Below, one piece after another: positions 35,373-44,286 of a stretch of DNA of 64,000 nt (its first letter is position 1; every line of letters begins with the position of its first letter). The stretch spans positions 1 to 64,000 of the forward strand of contig NZ_PDWR01000008.1 in the NCBI RefSeq assembly GCF_010211755.1. The letters run 5' to 3'. This DNA is from Pseudoxanthomonas sangjuensis. GTDB lineage: Bacteria; Pseudomonadota; Gammaproteobacteria; Xanthomonadales; Xanthomonadaceae. Position numbers and translations under genes: made by a program. A model generated the notes under the pieces. That model had not been told where the DNA came from. It worked only from the letters and a program-made list of their open reading frames with translations, and did not search any database.

Positions 35373-37290
35373 CGCGCGACGCGAGTTCATGAAGGACTGC
35401 GCCGCGACCGCGGCCCTGCTGGGTTCCGGCGCGCTGGCCGCCGGCGATGCCGCGGCGAAGCCCGCCGTTCGGCCAGCGGTGCGCGAGAAGATCGTGCTGC
35501 GCGAACGCCCCTTCGAACTGGGCCAGGTGACGCTGCTCGATGGCCCCTTCCTGCAAGCGCGCGAACGCACGCGCCGCTACCTGATGTCGATTCCGAACGA
35601 GCGGTTGCTGCACAGCTTCCGCCTGGCCGCGGGGCTGCCATCGGATGCGGAACCGCTGGGCGGCTGGGAGTCGCCGCATTGCGAGATCCGCGGGCACTTC
35701 TCCGGCGGACACTATTTGTCGGCCTGCGCCTTGCTCTGTGCGTCGACCGGCGACGCAGCCCTGCGGCGCAAGGCCGATGCGCTGGTGGCCGGGCTGGCGC
35801 GCTGCCAGCGCGAAGATGGATATCTCGGCGCTTATCCGGACGAGTTCTACGACCGCCTCGGCCGCGGCGAACGGGTCTGGGTGCCGCTGTATACCGCGCA
35901 CAAGCTGCTGGCCGGCCAGCTGGACATGGCGCGCCTGTGCGGCAATGCGCGGGCGCTGCGGGTCGCCACGCGCTTCGCCGACTGGATCGGCGCGTGGATG
36001 GACGGCTTCGACGATGCGCAGTGGAAGCGCATCCTCGGCGTGGAGTTCGGCGGCATCCACGAATCGCTGTGGGAGCTTTACCGCATCCACGGCGACGACC
36101 GGTACCGACGCTGGGCACGCCGCTTCGAGCAGGTTTCGCTGTTGCAACCGTTGGCGGAAAGGCGCGATGCGCTGGATGGCCTGCACGCCAACACGCAGAT
36201 CCCGAAACTGGTCGCCGCCGCGCGCGCCTACGGGATCGACGGCGACCCGCGCCAGCGACAGATGGCCGAGTTCTTCTGGCAGACGGTGACCGCGCACCAC
36301 GCCTACGCCACGGGCGGCGTCAGCGACTACGAGCACTTCGGCAAACCCGATCATCTCGCCGGCCGGTTGAGCGGCCACAGCCACGAATGCTGCTGCAGCC
36401 ACAACCTGCTCAAGCTGACCCGCCACCTGTACGGCTGGGAACCGCGCGCGGCGTTGATGGACTACTACGAGCGCGTGCTGTTCAACGCGCGCCTCGGCAC
36501 CCAGGACGAAACCGGCATGATGATGTACTTCGTGCCGATGGCTGCCGGCTACTGGAAGCTGTTCAACACGCCGTTCGATTCGTTCTGGTGCTGCACCGGC
36601 ACCGGCGCCGAGGAATTCTCCAGGCTGCAGGACACGGTCTACTTCCACGACGACGCCGGCCTGACCGTCAACCTGTACCTCGCCTCGCGGCTGGACTGGG
36701 AGGCCCTGGGCATGCGGGTGACCCAGGCCACGCGCTTCCCGGAGGAGCAGGGCACCACGCTGCGTTTCGAACTGCGCCGGCCGCGCAAGATGGATCTGCG
36801 CCTGCGCATTCCGTACTGGACGAATGGCAAGGCGGCGCTGAAGGTCAACGGAGAGCCGGTCGAGGCGAAACTGGAAGCGGGAACCTACTTCAGGCTGCGC
36901 CGCCGCTTCGCCGATGGCGACGTGGTCGAACTCGCCCTGCCGATGGCGCTGCATCCTGCGCCACTGCCGGACGAACCTTCGCTGCAGGCGATGATGTACG
37001 GACCGCTGGTACTGGCCGCACGGATGGGCAGCGACGGCATCGCGCCGGAACAGCTGCACGTTTCCGACCAGCGTCCGTCGCTCAACCGCATCGCCGGCCG
37101 CCAGTTGCCCAGCGTGTTCTTCGCGCCGGACCAGCTCTGGGCGAAACCGCAGGACGAGGCCGTGCTGCGCTTCGCTGCCGACGGCATGGACGGCCCGCTG
37201 GAACTCGTGCCGTTGTACCGCATCGGGCACGAACGCTATGCGGTGTATTGCAGGGTGCGCCCGGAATGGGAGAAGAACCCGCAGTTCTAG
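35365..37290 (+). CDS. GH127 beta-L-arabinofuranosidase, Tat-exported
   Basis: 641 residues. The N-terminus MRSARREFMKDCAATAALLG has a twin-arginine signal (RREFM), so it is exported folded. GH127 (DUF1680) alpha/alpha barrel: GGWESPHCEIRGHFSGGHYLSA, HSHECCCSHN with the zinc Glu and Cys, and FWCCTGTG with the nucleophile/zinc Cys pair. Exporting by Tat suits a metal enzyme. It cleaves beta-L-arabinofuranosyl linkages found in extensins and some plant glycans, broadening the locus beyond alpha-linked arabinan. It starts inside the 3' end of yjfF. Confidence 0.9.
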   Translation: MRSARREFMKDCAATAALLGSGALAAGDAAAKPAVRPAVREKIVLRERPFELGQVTLLDGPFLQARERTRRYLMSIPNERLLHSFRLAAGLPSDAEPLGGWESPHCEIRGHFSGGHYLSACALLCASTGDAALRRKADALVAGLARCQREDGYLGAYPDEFYDRLGRGERVWVPLYTAHKLLAGQLDMARLCGNARALRVATRFADWIGAWMDGFDDAQWKRILGVEFGGIHESLWELYRIHGDDRYRRWARRFEQVSLLQPLAERRDALDGLHANTQIPKLVAAARAYGIDGDPRQRQMAEFFWQTVTAHHAYATGGVSDYEHFGKPDHLAGRLSGHSHECCCSHNLLKLTRHLYGWEPRAALMDYYERVLFNARLGTQDETGMMMYFVPMAAGYWKLFNTPFDSFWCCTGTGAEEFSRLQDTVYFHDDAGLTVNLYLASRLDWEALGMRVTQATRFPEEQGTTLRFELRRPRKMDLRLRIPYWTNGKAALKVNGEPVEAKLEAGTYFRLRRRFADGDVVELALPMALHPAPLPDEPSLQAMMYGPLVLAARMGSDGIAPEQLHVSDQRPSLNRIAGRQLPSVFFAPDQLWAKPQDEAVLRFAADGMDGPLELVPLYRIGHERYAVYCRVRPEWEKNPQF

Positions 37291-37355
37291 CAAGCCGCCG
37301 CGCGTCGGCGCGCAACCACAACCGGAAACGCCAGCCCGCGCGTCGGGGAGTCGCA

Positions 37356-38705
37356 ATGCAAACCCAGAAACTGTCCATCCTCGAAAAGATCGGCTTCGGC
37401 GCCGGCGACATGGCGGTCAACGTCGTGATCTCGTCGATGATGCTGATCATCACGTTCTTCTATACGGACGTGTTCGGCCTGCGCCCGCAGGACGTGGCCC
37501 TGCTGATGATCGTCGTGCGCATGATCGATGCGGTCACCGACCCGCTGATGGGCATGGTCACCGACCGCATCAATACGCGCTGGGGTCGCTACCGGCCGTA
37601 CTTCCTGGCGCTGGCGGTGCCGTTCGGCATCTCGGTGTTCCTGACCTTCACCACGCCGGACCTGGACTACAACCAGAAGCTGGTCTGGGCCTATGCCACC
37701 TACATCCTGGTCACCCTGGTCTTCACCGCGGTCACCATCCCCTACATCTCGCTGATCGGCGTGCTGACCGCCGACCCGAAGGAGCGGCTGTCGGCCAACG
37801 GCTATCGCCTGTTCTTCGCCAAGGTCGCCGCCTTCCTGGTCACCATCGTGGTGCCGGTGCTGGCCGAGTCCTGGGGCAATGGCAACCTGGCGGAGGGATA
37901 CAGGTGGGCGATGGGCCTGATGGGCCTGATGGCCTGCCTGCTGTTCCTGTTCTGCTTCTTCGCCACGACCGAGCGCATCCAGCACCAGGTCGACCGCAAG
38001 CCGCTGGGCGAACAGCTGCGCCTGTTGTTCTCCAACGACCAGTGGCTGGTGCTGTGCGCGGTGTGCGTGATCGGCACCATCGGCTACGTGGTGCGCGGCT
38101 CGGTCGCGGCCTATTACGCCAAGTACTATCTGGGCGGCGACGCGCGCATGCTGTCCGCCTTCCTCGCCACCGGCGTGGCCGCGGCGATCCTGGCGATGGT
38201 CGCCTCGACCTGGATCACCAAGCGCTGGTGCAAGATCGCGCTGTTCCGCTGGAGCCAGTTGCTGGTCGGCGCGCTGAGCGTGGCGATGTACTTCCTCGTC
38301 GGCCCCGGCGATGTCGCGCCGGCCTTCGTTTTCTATTTCCTGATCAGCTTCGTCGTGGACCTGCACGCGCCGGTGTTCTGGTCGGCGATCACCGAGGCGG
38401 TGGACTACGGCCATGCCCGCGACGGCAAGCGCGTGGCGGGATTGGCGATGGGCGGAATCTCGTTCTGCCAGAAGGCCGGCATGGGCATCGCCGGCGCCAT
38501 CGTCGGCTGGCTGCTGGCATGGTTCCAGTACGTGCCGGACCAGCCACAGAGCGCGTTCACCCTCAACGGCATCGCGCTGATGCTGTCGGTGATACCCGGC
38601 CTGTTCCACGCGCTGATGGGCGGGTTGATGTTCCTCTACCGGATCACCGACGGCTACTACAACCAGATCAAGCAGCAGATCGTCTCCGAAGGACAGGCCG
38701 CGTGA
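37356..38705 (+). CDS. GPH-family sugar:cation symporter
   Basis: 449 residues, 12 hydrophobic helices, glycoside-pentoside-hexuronide family of the major facilitator group. Signature region EKIGFGAGDMAVNVVISSMM, then VVRMIDAVTDPLMGMVTDRINTRWGRYRPYF (the conserved D-x-x-T-D-P and RWGRxRP). It would import xylosides, arabinosides or short oligosaccharides with H+ or Na+. Placed between the GH127 and cytoplasmic GH43 genes, it probably brings in arabino-oligomers that the GH43 then splits inside the cell. Confidence 0.9.
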   Translation: MQTQKLSILEKIGFGAGDMAVNVVISSMMLIITFFYTDVFGLRPQDVALLMIVVRMIDAVTDPLMGMVTDRINTRWGRYRPYFLALAVPFGISVFLTFTTPDLDYNQKLVWAYATYILVTLVFTAVTIPYISLIGVLTADPKERLSANGYRLFFAKVAAFLVTIVVPVLAESWGNGNLAEGYRWAMGLMGLMACLLFLFCFFATTERIQHQVDRKPLGEQLRLLFSNDQWLVLCAVCVIGTIGYVVRGSVAAYYAKYYLGGDARMLSAFLATGVAAAILAMVASTWITKRWCKIALFRWSQLLVGALSVAMYFLVGPGDVAPAFVFYFLISFVVDLHAPVFWSAITEAVDYGHARDGKRVAGLAMGGISFCQKAGMGIAGAIVGWLLAWFQYVPDQPQSAFTLNGIALMLSVIPGLFHALMGGLMFLYRITDGYYNQIKQQIVSEGQAA

Positions 38706-38733
38706 CCGCGGCGGCGAAACGAGCGACCCCCAC

Positions 38734-39699
38734 GTGAAACTCCGCAATCCGTTCATCCTCAACCGCGCCGACCCGCACGTCTCCCGGCGCGACGGCCACT
38801 ACCACTTCACCGCCTCGGTGCCGGAATACGACCGCGTGGTGCTGCGCCGCTCGCGCACGTTGGCCGGGCTGATGCACGCCGAAGAAAAAACCCTGTGGCG
38901 CGCGCCGGCCAGCGGCCCGGCCAGCTCGCTGGTCTGGGCGCCGGAACTGCACCACGGCGGCGATGCGTGGTACGTCTATTTCGCCGCCGCGCCATCGCGC
39001 GAGATCAAGGACGGCCTGTTCCAGCATCGGATGTACGCATTGCGCAATCCGTCCGCCGATCCGATGCAGGGCGAATGGGAATTCGCCGGCCGGGTGGACA
39101 GCGGCATCGATGCGTTCTGCCTGGACGCGACCAGCTTCGCGCACCGCGGCCGGCGCTATTACCTGTGGGCGCAGAAGCACCCGGACATCCCCGGCAATTC
39201 CAACCTCTACCTCGCGCCGATGGAAACCCCGACGCGCATCGGCGGCCCGCCGGTGATGCTGACCCGTCCGGAATTCGACTGGGAAGTGCAGGGCTTCCTG
39301 GTCAACGAAGGCCCCTCGGTGCTGGTCCGCCACGGCAGGGTCTTCGTCAGCTATTCGGCCAGCGCCACCGACGAACGCTATGCAGTCGGCCTGCTGTGGG
39401 CGGATGCGAACGCCGACCTGCTGGATGCGGCGAACTGGCACAAGTCGCCGCAGCCGGTGTTCGTCACCGATGCGGAGCGCGAAGTGTTCGGCCCCGGCCA
39501 CAACAGCTTCACCGTGACCGAAGATGGCGAAACCGATCTGCTGGTCTACCACGCGCGCAACTACCGGGAGATCGAAGGCGATCCACTGTGGAACCCCGAC
39601 CGCCACGCCTGCCTCCAGCCGCTGCAGTGGGATGCGGACGGCATGCCGGTGTTCGGCCGCCCGCTGCGCGAAGTCGAAATCCCGGGAGGGGATGCATGA
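38734..39699 (+). CDS. Cytoplasmic GH43 exo-arabinofuranosidase
   Basis: 321 residues from a GTG start, no signal peptide. GH43 landmarks: catalytic base in LNRADPHVSRRDGHYHFTAS, SSLVWAPELHHGGDAWYVYFAA, QGFLVNEGPSVL with the acid Glu, and GPGHNSFT. It resembles GH43 subfamily 26 exo-1,5-alpha-L-arabinofuranosidases, which trim single arabinoses from arabino-oligosaccharides. Inside the cell it would act on products imported by the symporter just upstream. The stop overlaps the next gene (ATGA). Confidence 0.87.
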   Translation: MKLRNPFILNRADPHVSRRDGHYHFTASVPEYDRVVLRRSRTLAGLMHAEEKTLWRAPASGPASSLVWAPELHHGGDAWYVYFAAAPSREIKDGLFQHRMYALRNPSADPMQGEWEFAGRVDSGIDAFCLDATSFAHRGRRYYLWAQKHPDIPGNSNLYLAPMETPTRIGGPPVMLTRPEFDWEVQGFLVNEGPSVLVRHGRVFVSYSASATDERYAVGLLWADANADLLDAANWHKSPQPVFVTDAEREVFGPGHNSFTVTEDGETDLLVYHARNYREIEGDPLWNPDRHACLQPLQWDADGMPVFGRPLREVEIPGGDA

Positions 39700-40763
39700 A
39701 ACGCACGTTATCCCTGCTATGCGCGTACGCCACGCTGCTTGCTGCCAACGCGTTGGCGCAAACCCCGCCGCCGGCGAACAACGACGACATGATGGAAAAC
39801 CCGCCGGTCGCCACGCCGCGCAAGGGTTATTCGGCCGACGTGCTTGCGCACGATCCGGTGATGATCCGCCAGGGCAAGACCTGGTACCTGTTCATCACCG
39901 GCCCGGGCATCAGCGTGTACAGCTCGAAGAACCTGAAGGCCTGGAAGGCCGAGCCGCCGGTGTTCGCGCAGATCCCGGCCTGGGCCTACGACATCGTGCC
40001 GAAGTTCAACGGCCACATCTGGGCGCCGGACATTTCCTTCCACGATGGCGTCTACACGCTGTACTACTCGATCTCGACCGGTGGCAAGAACACCTCGGCC
40101 ATTGGCGTGGCCACCAACACCACGCTCGACCCGGCCGACCCGGCGTTCAAGTGGGTGGACCACGGCATCGTGCTGCGCTCGGTGCCGCACCGCGACCTGT
40201 GGAACGCGATCGATCCGAACCTGGTCGAAGACGACAACGGCACGCCGTGGCTGGCCTTCGGTTCGTTCTGGGGCGGCCTGAAGCTGGCGAAGCTGCGCGC
40301 CGACCGGCTGGCGCTTGCCGAACCGCAGGAATGGCATACCCTGGCCAAGCGCGAACGCTCGCTCCTGGTCGACGATGCCGAGCCGGAACCCGGTGCGCTG
40401 GAAGCGCCGTTCCTGTTCAAGAAGAACGGCTGGTATTACCTGTTCCTGTCCTGGGACCACTGCTGTCGCGGCGCGAAGAGCGACTACCGGATCATGGTCG
40501 GCCGCTCGCGCACGCCGCAGGGTCCGTACCTGGACAAGGAAGGAAAGCGCCTCGACCAGGGCGGCGGCAGCGAAGTGCTGCGTGGCAGCGCGCGCTGGCC
40601 CGGCCCCGGCCACAACAGTGCCTACACCTTCGATGGCAGGGACTACCTGGTCTTCCACGCCTACGACGCCAGGAACCAGGGCCTGCCGAAGCTGAAGGTC
40701 CTGCCCGTCTCGTGGGGCGAGGCCGAGTGGCCCAAGGTGGATGCAACGGCCTTGGAACACTGA
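39696..40763 (+). CDS. Exported GH43 endo-arabinanase-type enzyme
   Basis: 355 residues with a signal peptide (LSLLCAYATLLAANALAQ). GH43 motifs: base Asp in LAHDPVMIRQGKTWYLFITGPG, HIWAPDISFHDGVYTLYYSIS, acid Glu in GALEAPFLFKKNGWYYLF, and GPGHNSAY. These match the endo-1,5-alpha-L-arabinanase subgroup (GH43_4/5). It would cut the arabinan backbone outside or in the periplasm, supplying oligomers to the TonB receptor and symporter. Last gene of the long plus-strand operon that starts at the FAH gene. Confidence 0.88.
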   Translation: MKRTLSLLCAYATLLAANALAQTPPPANNDDMMENPPVATPRKGYSADVLAHDPVMIRQGKTWYLFITGPGISVYSSKNLKAWKAEPPVFAQIPAWAYDIVPKFNGHIWAPDISFHDGVYTLYYSISTGGKNTSAIGVATNTTLDPADPAFKWVDHGIVLRSVPHRDLWNAIDPNLVEDDNGTPWLAFGSFWGGLKLAKLRADRLALAEPQEWHTLAKRERSLLVDDAEPEPGALEAPFLFKKNGWYYLFLSWDHCCRGAKSDYRIMVGRSRTPQGPYLDKEGKRLDQGGGSEVLRGSARWPGPGHNSAYTFDGRDYLVFHAYDARNQGLPKLKVLPVSWGEAEWPKVDATALEH

Positions 40764-40940
40764 TCGCTGTCCTGCCCGGCATTGAAGGGCCGCAGCGGTC
40801 GGCGGCCGGACGGCTTCGTTGGCTGGACGGTGCCTTCCGGCCAGTTCCGGACCGAACGTCCGCTTCGGATCGGCAACAGCCGAAATCGCAGGGCGCAGAT
40901 CGCCGAACCGGCCGTGGTTCTGTCGTGATTCCGCTCGAAG

Positions 40941-41582
40941 TCAGAAGCGGTATTCGACCGACAGGCTGACGCTGCGCGCGCCGTCCTCGTCGCCGGACAG
41001 GCGGTATTCGTCGTCGACCGGGTCGTAGCGCACGCTGCGGGTGCGCTGTTCGTTCAGCATCAGGCTGACGTCGAGCAGCGGCAGGATGCTGGTGCCGATG
41101 CCGGCGCCGTAGTACACGCCGCCGCCGTGCTCCGTGGATTCGCGGCGCTCGGTCACCGGCGCGGCGTCGGCGAACCGGTCGATCACGGCGTGGTCGAATT
41201 CCTGCTCGTAGCCGGTGTAGCCGGCGCGGGCGATGAAGAACACCGGCAGCAGCGGCGGCTTGATCCGCGCGTTGGCGCCGACGAAGACATAGCGCGTGGC
41301 CAGCGTGTAGGCATCGGTCGAATAGCCGCCGGCGAAATCGGTGCGGGCCTCGCCCTCGAGGTCGGCCAGCTTGCCGCCGCCGGCCTCGATGCCGACCTGC
41401 ACGTTGTCCAGGCCCCAGCGGTAACCGGCGCTGGCCTGCAGCAGGTTGGTATTCCGGTCGCCGAACGCGTTGTCCAGCTCGATCCGGCCGGCCTGGCCGC
41501 TGACGAAGAAGTCGCCGGCGTGCGCGGCGGGGGCGGTGGCCAGGGCGGCGGCCAGCAGCGCCGCGCATCCATGTTTGAGCAT
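40941..41582 (-). CDS. Outer-membrane beta-barrel protein
   Basis: 213 residues. Signal peptide ending APAAHAG; mature part begins DFFVSGQAGRIELDN and alternates aromatic/polar strands, with long acidic loops and a terminal aromatic (SVEYRF) for BAM-dependent insertion. OmpA/Opa-like eight-stranded barrel is likely. Paralogous to the next gene (41744-42403). No substrate or enzyme motif; a porin, adhesin or stability role is possible. Confidence 0.8.
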   Translation of the reverse strand: MLKHGCAALLAAALATAPAAHAGDFFVSGQAGRIELDNAFGDRNTNLLQASAGYRWGLDNVQVGIEAGGGKLADLEGEARTDFAGGYSTDAYTLATRYVFVGANARIKPPLLPVFFIARAGYTGYEQEFDHAVIDRFADAAPVTERRESTEHGGGVYYGAGIGTSILPLLDVSLMLNEQRTRSVRYDPVDDEYRLSGDEDGARSVSLSVEYRF

Positions 41583-41679
41583 GATTTCTTCCTTTCGGTG
41601 ATGATGATGCGGAAACCTCGCGGCCGCCGCCGCCCTCTTCGCGGGCGGGGCACTGTAGCCGGCATCACGTCAAGGAGCT

Positions 41680-41713
41680 GCGATGGGCTTCACCGATAGG
41701 AGAAGCCCATCGC
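41680..41713. terminator. Perfect 12-base-pair hairpin between the two barrel genes
   Basis: GCGATGGGCTTC, loop ACCGATAGGA, GAAGCCCATCGC. It begins about 30 bases after the stop of the 41744-42403 gene and lies about 100 bases upstream of the second barrel gene in the same direction. There is no T-run, so it is an mRNA-stabilising or processing hairpin, attenuator or weak terminator. Confidence 0.55.
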
Positions 41714-41743
41714 AACGGGTTCATCGCCGGTTCGGTTTCCGGT

Positions 41744-42403
41744 TCAGAAGCGGAACTCGATGCCGAGCGTGGTGCTGCGTGCGGTGCTCACGTCGTCCCA
41801 GTAGTACTCGCCTTCGTACTCGTCGTAGTAAAGCGACGAGTAGGCATAACCGTTGACCATCAGGTTGAGGTTGACGTTCGGGGTGAGGTCCACGCCGATG
41901 CCGGCGCCGAAATAAGCGCCGCCGCCGCTGTCGCTCTCGGAATACCTTCCGCTGTCGGTGTAGACGCCGCTGACGGAATAGCTGCCGCTCAGTTCCTGGT
42001 CGTAGCCCAGGTAGCCCAGGCGGGCGATGGCGAACCAGCGACTGTCCGCGCCGAACTGGAAGCGGGCATTGGCGCCGATCTGCGCATAATCCGCCTTCAG
42101 GCCATAGCGTTCCTCCACGTGGGCGAGGCCGTCGCTGAAGCCGACGTCGTAGGAATAGCGGTCGTCGATGCCATCGATCCGGCCCGCGCCGACTTCAATG
42201 CCGACCTGCACGCGCTGCCCGGCCTGCCAGCGGTAACCCAGGTTGAGCGACTTGCCGTCGCCGCTTTCGTCTTCCAGCCCGATGTCGGACAACTTGACTT
42301 GTCCAGCCTGGCCGCCGATGAAGAAACCGCCCTGCGCCTGCGCCAAGGGCGCAATACCCCCCAATGCGATGGCGACGAGCGCCACGCGTCCGAACTTGAA
42401 CAT
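41744..42403 (-). CDS. Outer-membrane beta-barrel protein (paralogue)
   Basis: 219 residues. Signal peptide VALVAIALGGIAPLAQAQ; mature start GGFFIGGQAGQVKLSD parallels FFVSGQAGRIELDN in the next gene. Shared features are the GYRW/VQVGIEVGAGR strands, the ANARFQF/FIARAGYxGYxQE strands and a terminal EFRF. An eight-stranded outer-membrane barrel with tyrosine- and serine-rich loops (SYSVSGVYTDSGRYSESDSGGG). It heads the pair and is followed by a strong hairpin. Confidence 0.8.
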   Translation of the reverse strand: MFKFGRVALVAIALGGIAPLAQAQGGFFIGGQAGQVKLSDIGLEDESGDGKSLNLGYRWQAGQRVQVGIEVGAGRIDGIDDRYSYDVGFSDGLAHVEERYGLKADYAQIGANARFQFGADSRWFAIARLGYLGYDQELSGSYSVSGVYTDSGRYSESDSGGGAYFGAGIGVDLTPNVNLNLMVNGYAYSSLYYDEYEGEYYWDDVSTARSTTLGIEFRF

Positions 42404-42573
42404 GTTTTCCCCTAAACAAGATGTTGTCGTATGGCGGGCGCCGCGACGGCGCCCGCAGGCCCGGATTGCGGGCCGCGATACTCTAACCGCGGGCGCGGCG
42501 ATCGCGCCACTGCACTGTATCGGTGTGCGACGTATTTCCCGCTCCGCGAGGGCAGGCGCATAATCAGGAAACC

Positions 42574-43059
42574 ATGCCGCATCGTTCGTTTCGCCATCGC
42601 CTCGCGCGCTTGGCCCTTTGCACGGGCCTGCTGACTGCGTGCCTGCCATCGATGCTGTCGGCCCGGGTCGACGCGGCCGCGGACGACTACCAGCCGCGCA
42701 CCGGCGACGCGTGGATCGATCGCGCGCTGCGCGACATCGACGACTATGCCGCGCGCTACCCGGACAGTTTCGTCGACGAAGTCTCGCGTTACCTCGGCGT
42801 GTCGCGCGGGTACGCGCAGGCGTTGCTGGCGCAGCCCGGCTGGCGCGCCGGCGACGTGCACTTCGCCTGCGCGCTGGCCAAGGCGTCGGCGCACTCGTGC
42901 CGCGAGGTGGTGCAGGCGCGGGCGAAGGATTACGAGGCCGGCTGGCGCGACGTGGCCAAGGCGCTCGACGTGCGCCCCGGCTTCGGCGAATACAAGCGCG
43001 TGCGCGAGGCGATCCGCGCCAGCTACGCGCACTGGGCGCGGCCGCTGCCGGAAGAATGA
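42574..43059 (+). CDS. Exported protein of unknown function
   Basis: 161 residues with a signal sequence (HRLARLALCTGLLTACLPSMLSA). The internal TAC could be a lipobox Cys, so it may be a lipoprotein. The mature part is helical and acidic/basic mixed (WIDRALRDIDDYAARYPDSFVDEVSRYLGVSRGYAQALLAQPGW), with two further Cys (HFACALAKASAHSCREVV) that may form a disulfide. It looks like a conserved proteobacterial periplasmic protein, but I cannot name the family. Convergent with mtfA. Confidence 0.7.
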   Translation: MPHRSFRHRLARLALCTGLLTACLPSMLSARVDAAADDYQPRTGDAWIDRALRDIDDYAARYPDSFVDEVSRYLGVSRGYAQALLAQPGWRAGDVHFACALAKASAHSCREVVQARAKDYEAGWRDVAKALDVRPGFGEYKRVREAIRASYAHWARPLPEE

Positions 43060-43068
43060 CGGCGACGT

Positions 43069-43857
43069 TCAGCCAACGGGCGCCGGGGGCGGTCCGTAGA
43101 AGCGCCGCAGGTGCGCGGCCAGCTCGGGCATCTCTTCCTGCAGCAGCGCCGGCGCGGAGAAATGGTATTCGCTGAGCACGGCGAAGAATTCCTCCGGCGC
43201 CTCGGCGGCGTAGGGGTCGATCGCGGTATCGCGGCCGGCGTCGACTTCGGCGCAGAACGCGTCGTAGCGACGCTGGAAATCGCGTGCCCATTCGCGCTGC
43301 CATTCGCGCGGCAGCAGCGGGGTGCCGTCCATCTCGCCGTCCAGCACGTCGAGCTTGTGCGCCATCTCGTGCACCGCCACGCAGTAGCCGGCCCACGGGT
43401 CGTCGAGGTCGGCCCGCACGTCGGCCCACGACAGGATCAGCGGGCCGCTGTCCCAGGCCTCGCCGGCCAGTTCGTCGTCCCACTCGTGCAGCACGCCGGC
43501 GGCGTCGACGTGGCTGCGGCGCACGCGGAACGCATCCGGGTACACCAGCAATTGCGACCAGCCGCGCAGGCCGTGTTCGCCGAAGCGCAGCAGCGGCAGG
43601 CAGCACAGCACGGCCAGTTGCGCGCGCTGGTCGTCGTCGAGCGCCAGCCCGTCCAGCGGGGTGATGGTCTTCTCGTGCAGGAAACGCTCGCTCAGCGCAC
43701 GCAGGCGCGCCGCGGCGTCATGGTCCAGCGCATTCGCCCACGGCGTCGCCGCGAGCAGCGACCGCCAGCGGGGTTCGGGAAGGGGTGCCGGCCGCCCGCG
43801 CAGCCAGTCGAACAACCGCAAGCTCAGCGGAACATCCCGGGCAGGAAACTGTGCCAT
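43069..43857 (-). CDS. mtfA: MtfA-type zinc peptidase (Mlc titration factor A)
   Basis: 262 residues, close to the E. coli length of 265. The zinc motif is HEMAHKLD at residues 163-167 with the third ligand later (APEEFFAVLSEYHF). MtfA is a cytoplasmic aminopeptidase-like protein related to anthrax lethal factor. In E. coli it binds the repressor Mlc (DgsA) and so affects glucose PTS expression. Whether a target repressor exists here is unknown. Its start overlaps the preceding gene by 34 bases, so they may be co-translated. Confidence 0.9.
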   Translation of the reverse strand: MAQFPARDVPLSLRLFDWLRGRPAPLPEPRWRSLLAATPWANALDHDAAARLRALSERFLHEKTITPLDGLALDDDQRAQLAVLCCLPLLRFGEHGLRGWSQLLVYPDAFRVRRSHVDAAGVLHEWDDELAGEAWDSGPLILSWADVRADLDDPWAGYCVAVHEMAHKLDVLDGEMDGTPLLPREWQREWARDFQRRYDAFCAEVDAGRDTAIDPYAAEAPEEFFAVLSEYHFSAPALLQEEMPELAAHLRRFYGPPPAPVG

Positions 43858-44129
43858 TTGCCGGCGTGCGGACGCGGCAGGTTGTCGCCGTCGCTGCTGC
43901 CGCCATCGCTGCGCGCCGCCGGGGTGGCCGGTTTCGCGTACTTGCCGCGGGTCGCCGCGGCCTTGGCCGGGCCGGGTTTGTCGGTACCGGCGGTGGCGTC
44001 CGCATCCTGCGGGCAAGCACCGCTGCCGTCGGCGGAAGCGTTGTGGCCGTTCTGGGCCAGCGCGGCGGTGCTGGCGCAGGCCAGCAGCAGCGCGAAGGCG
44101 GCGCGTTGCATCGGACGATGGCAGGGCAT
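43824..44129 (-). CDS. Small exported protein of unknown function
   Basis: 101 residues, with GGAG upstream of the start. Signal peptide (AAFALLLACASTAALAQ, cleavage near residue 26), then a short hydrophilic Gly/Ser/Lys-rich chain ending HAGKWHSFLPGMFR. One cysteine pair-less CPQD. No family recognised. It overlaps the start of mtfA by 34 bases on the same strand. Confidence 0.6.
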   Translation of the reverse strand: MPCHRPMQRAAFALLLACASTAALAQNGHNASADGSGACPQDADATAGTDKPGPAKAAATRGKYAKPATPAARSDGGSSDGDNLPRPHAGKWHSFLPGMFR

Positions 44130-44286
44130 GGTGGCTCCGGTCCGGGGCGCGGGAAAGCCGAACTATAACCCAATTCCGACGCCCGTCAGCGGCGGAAGCG
44201 TGCGCCGGCTCACGCATAATGAAGGGCATGCCCGCGACCCTACGCCACCCCCCGGACCCGTCCAGCCGACAGGCGCGGGTTCCCGC

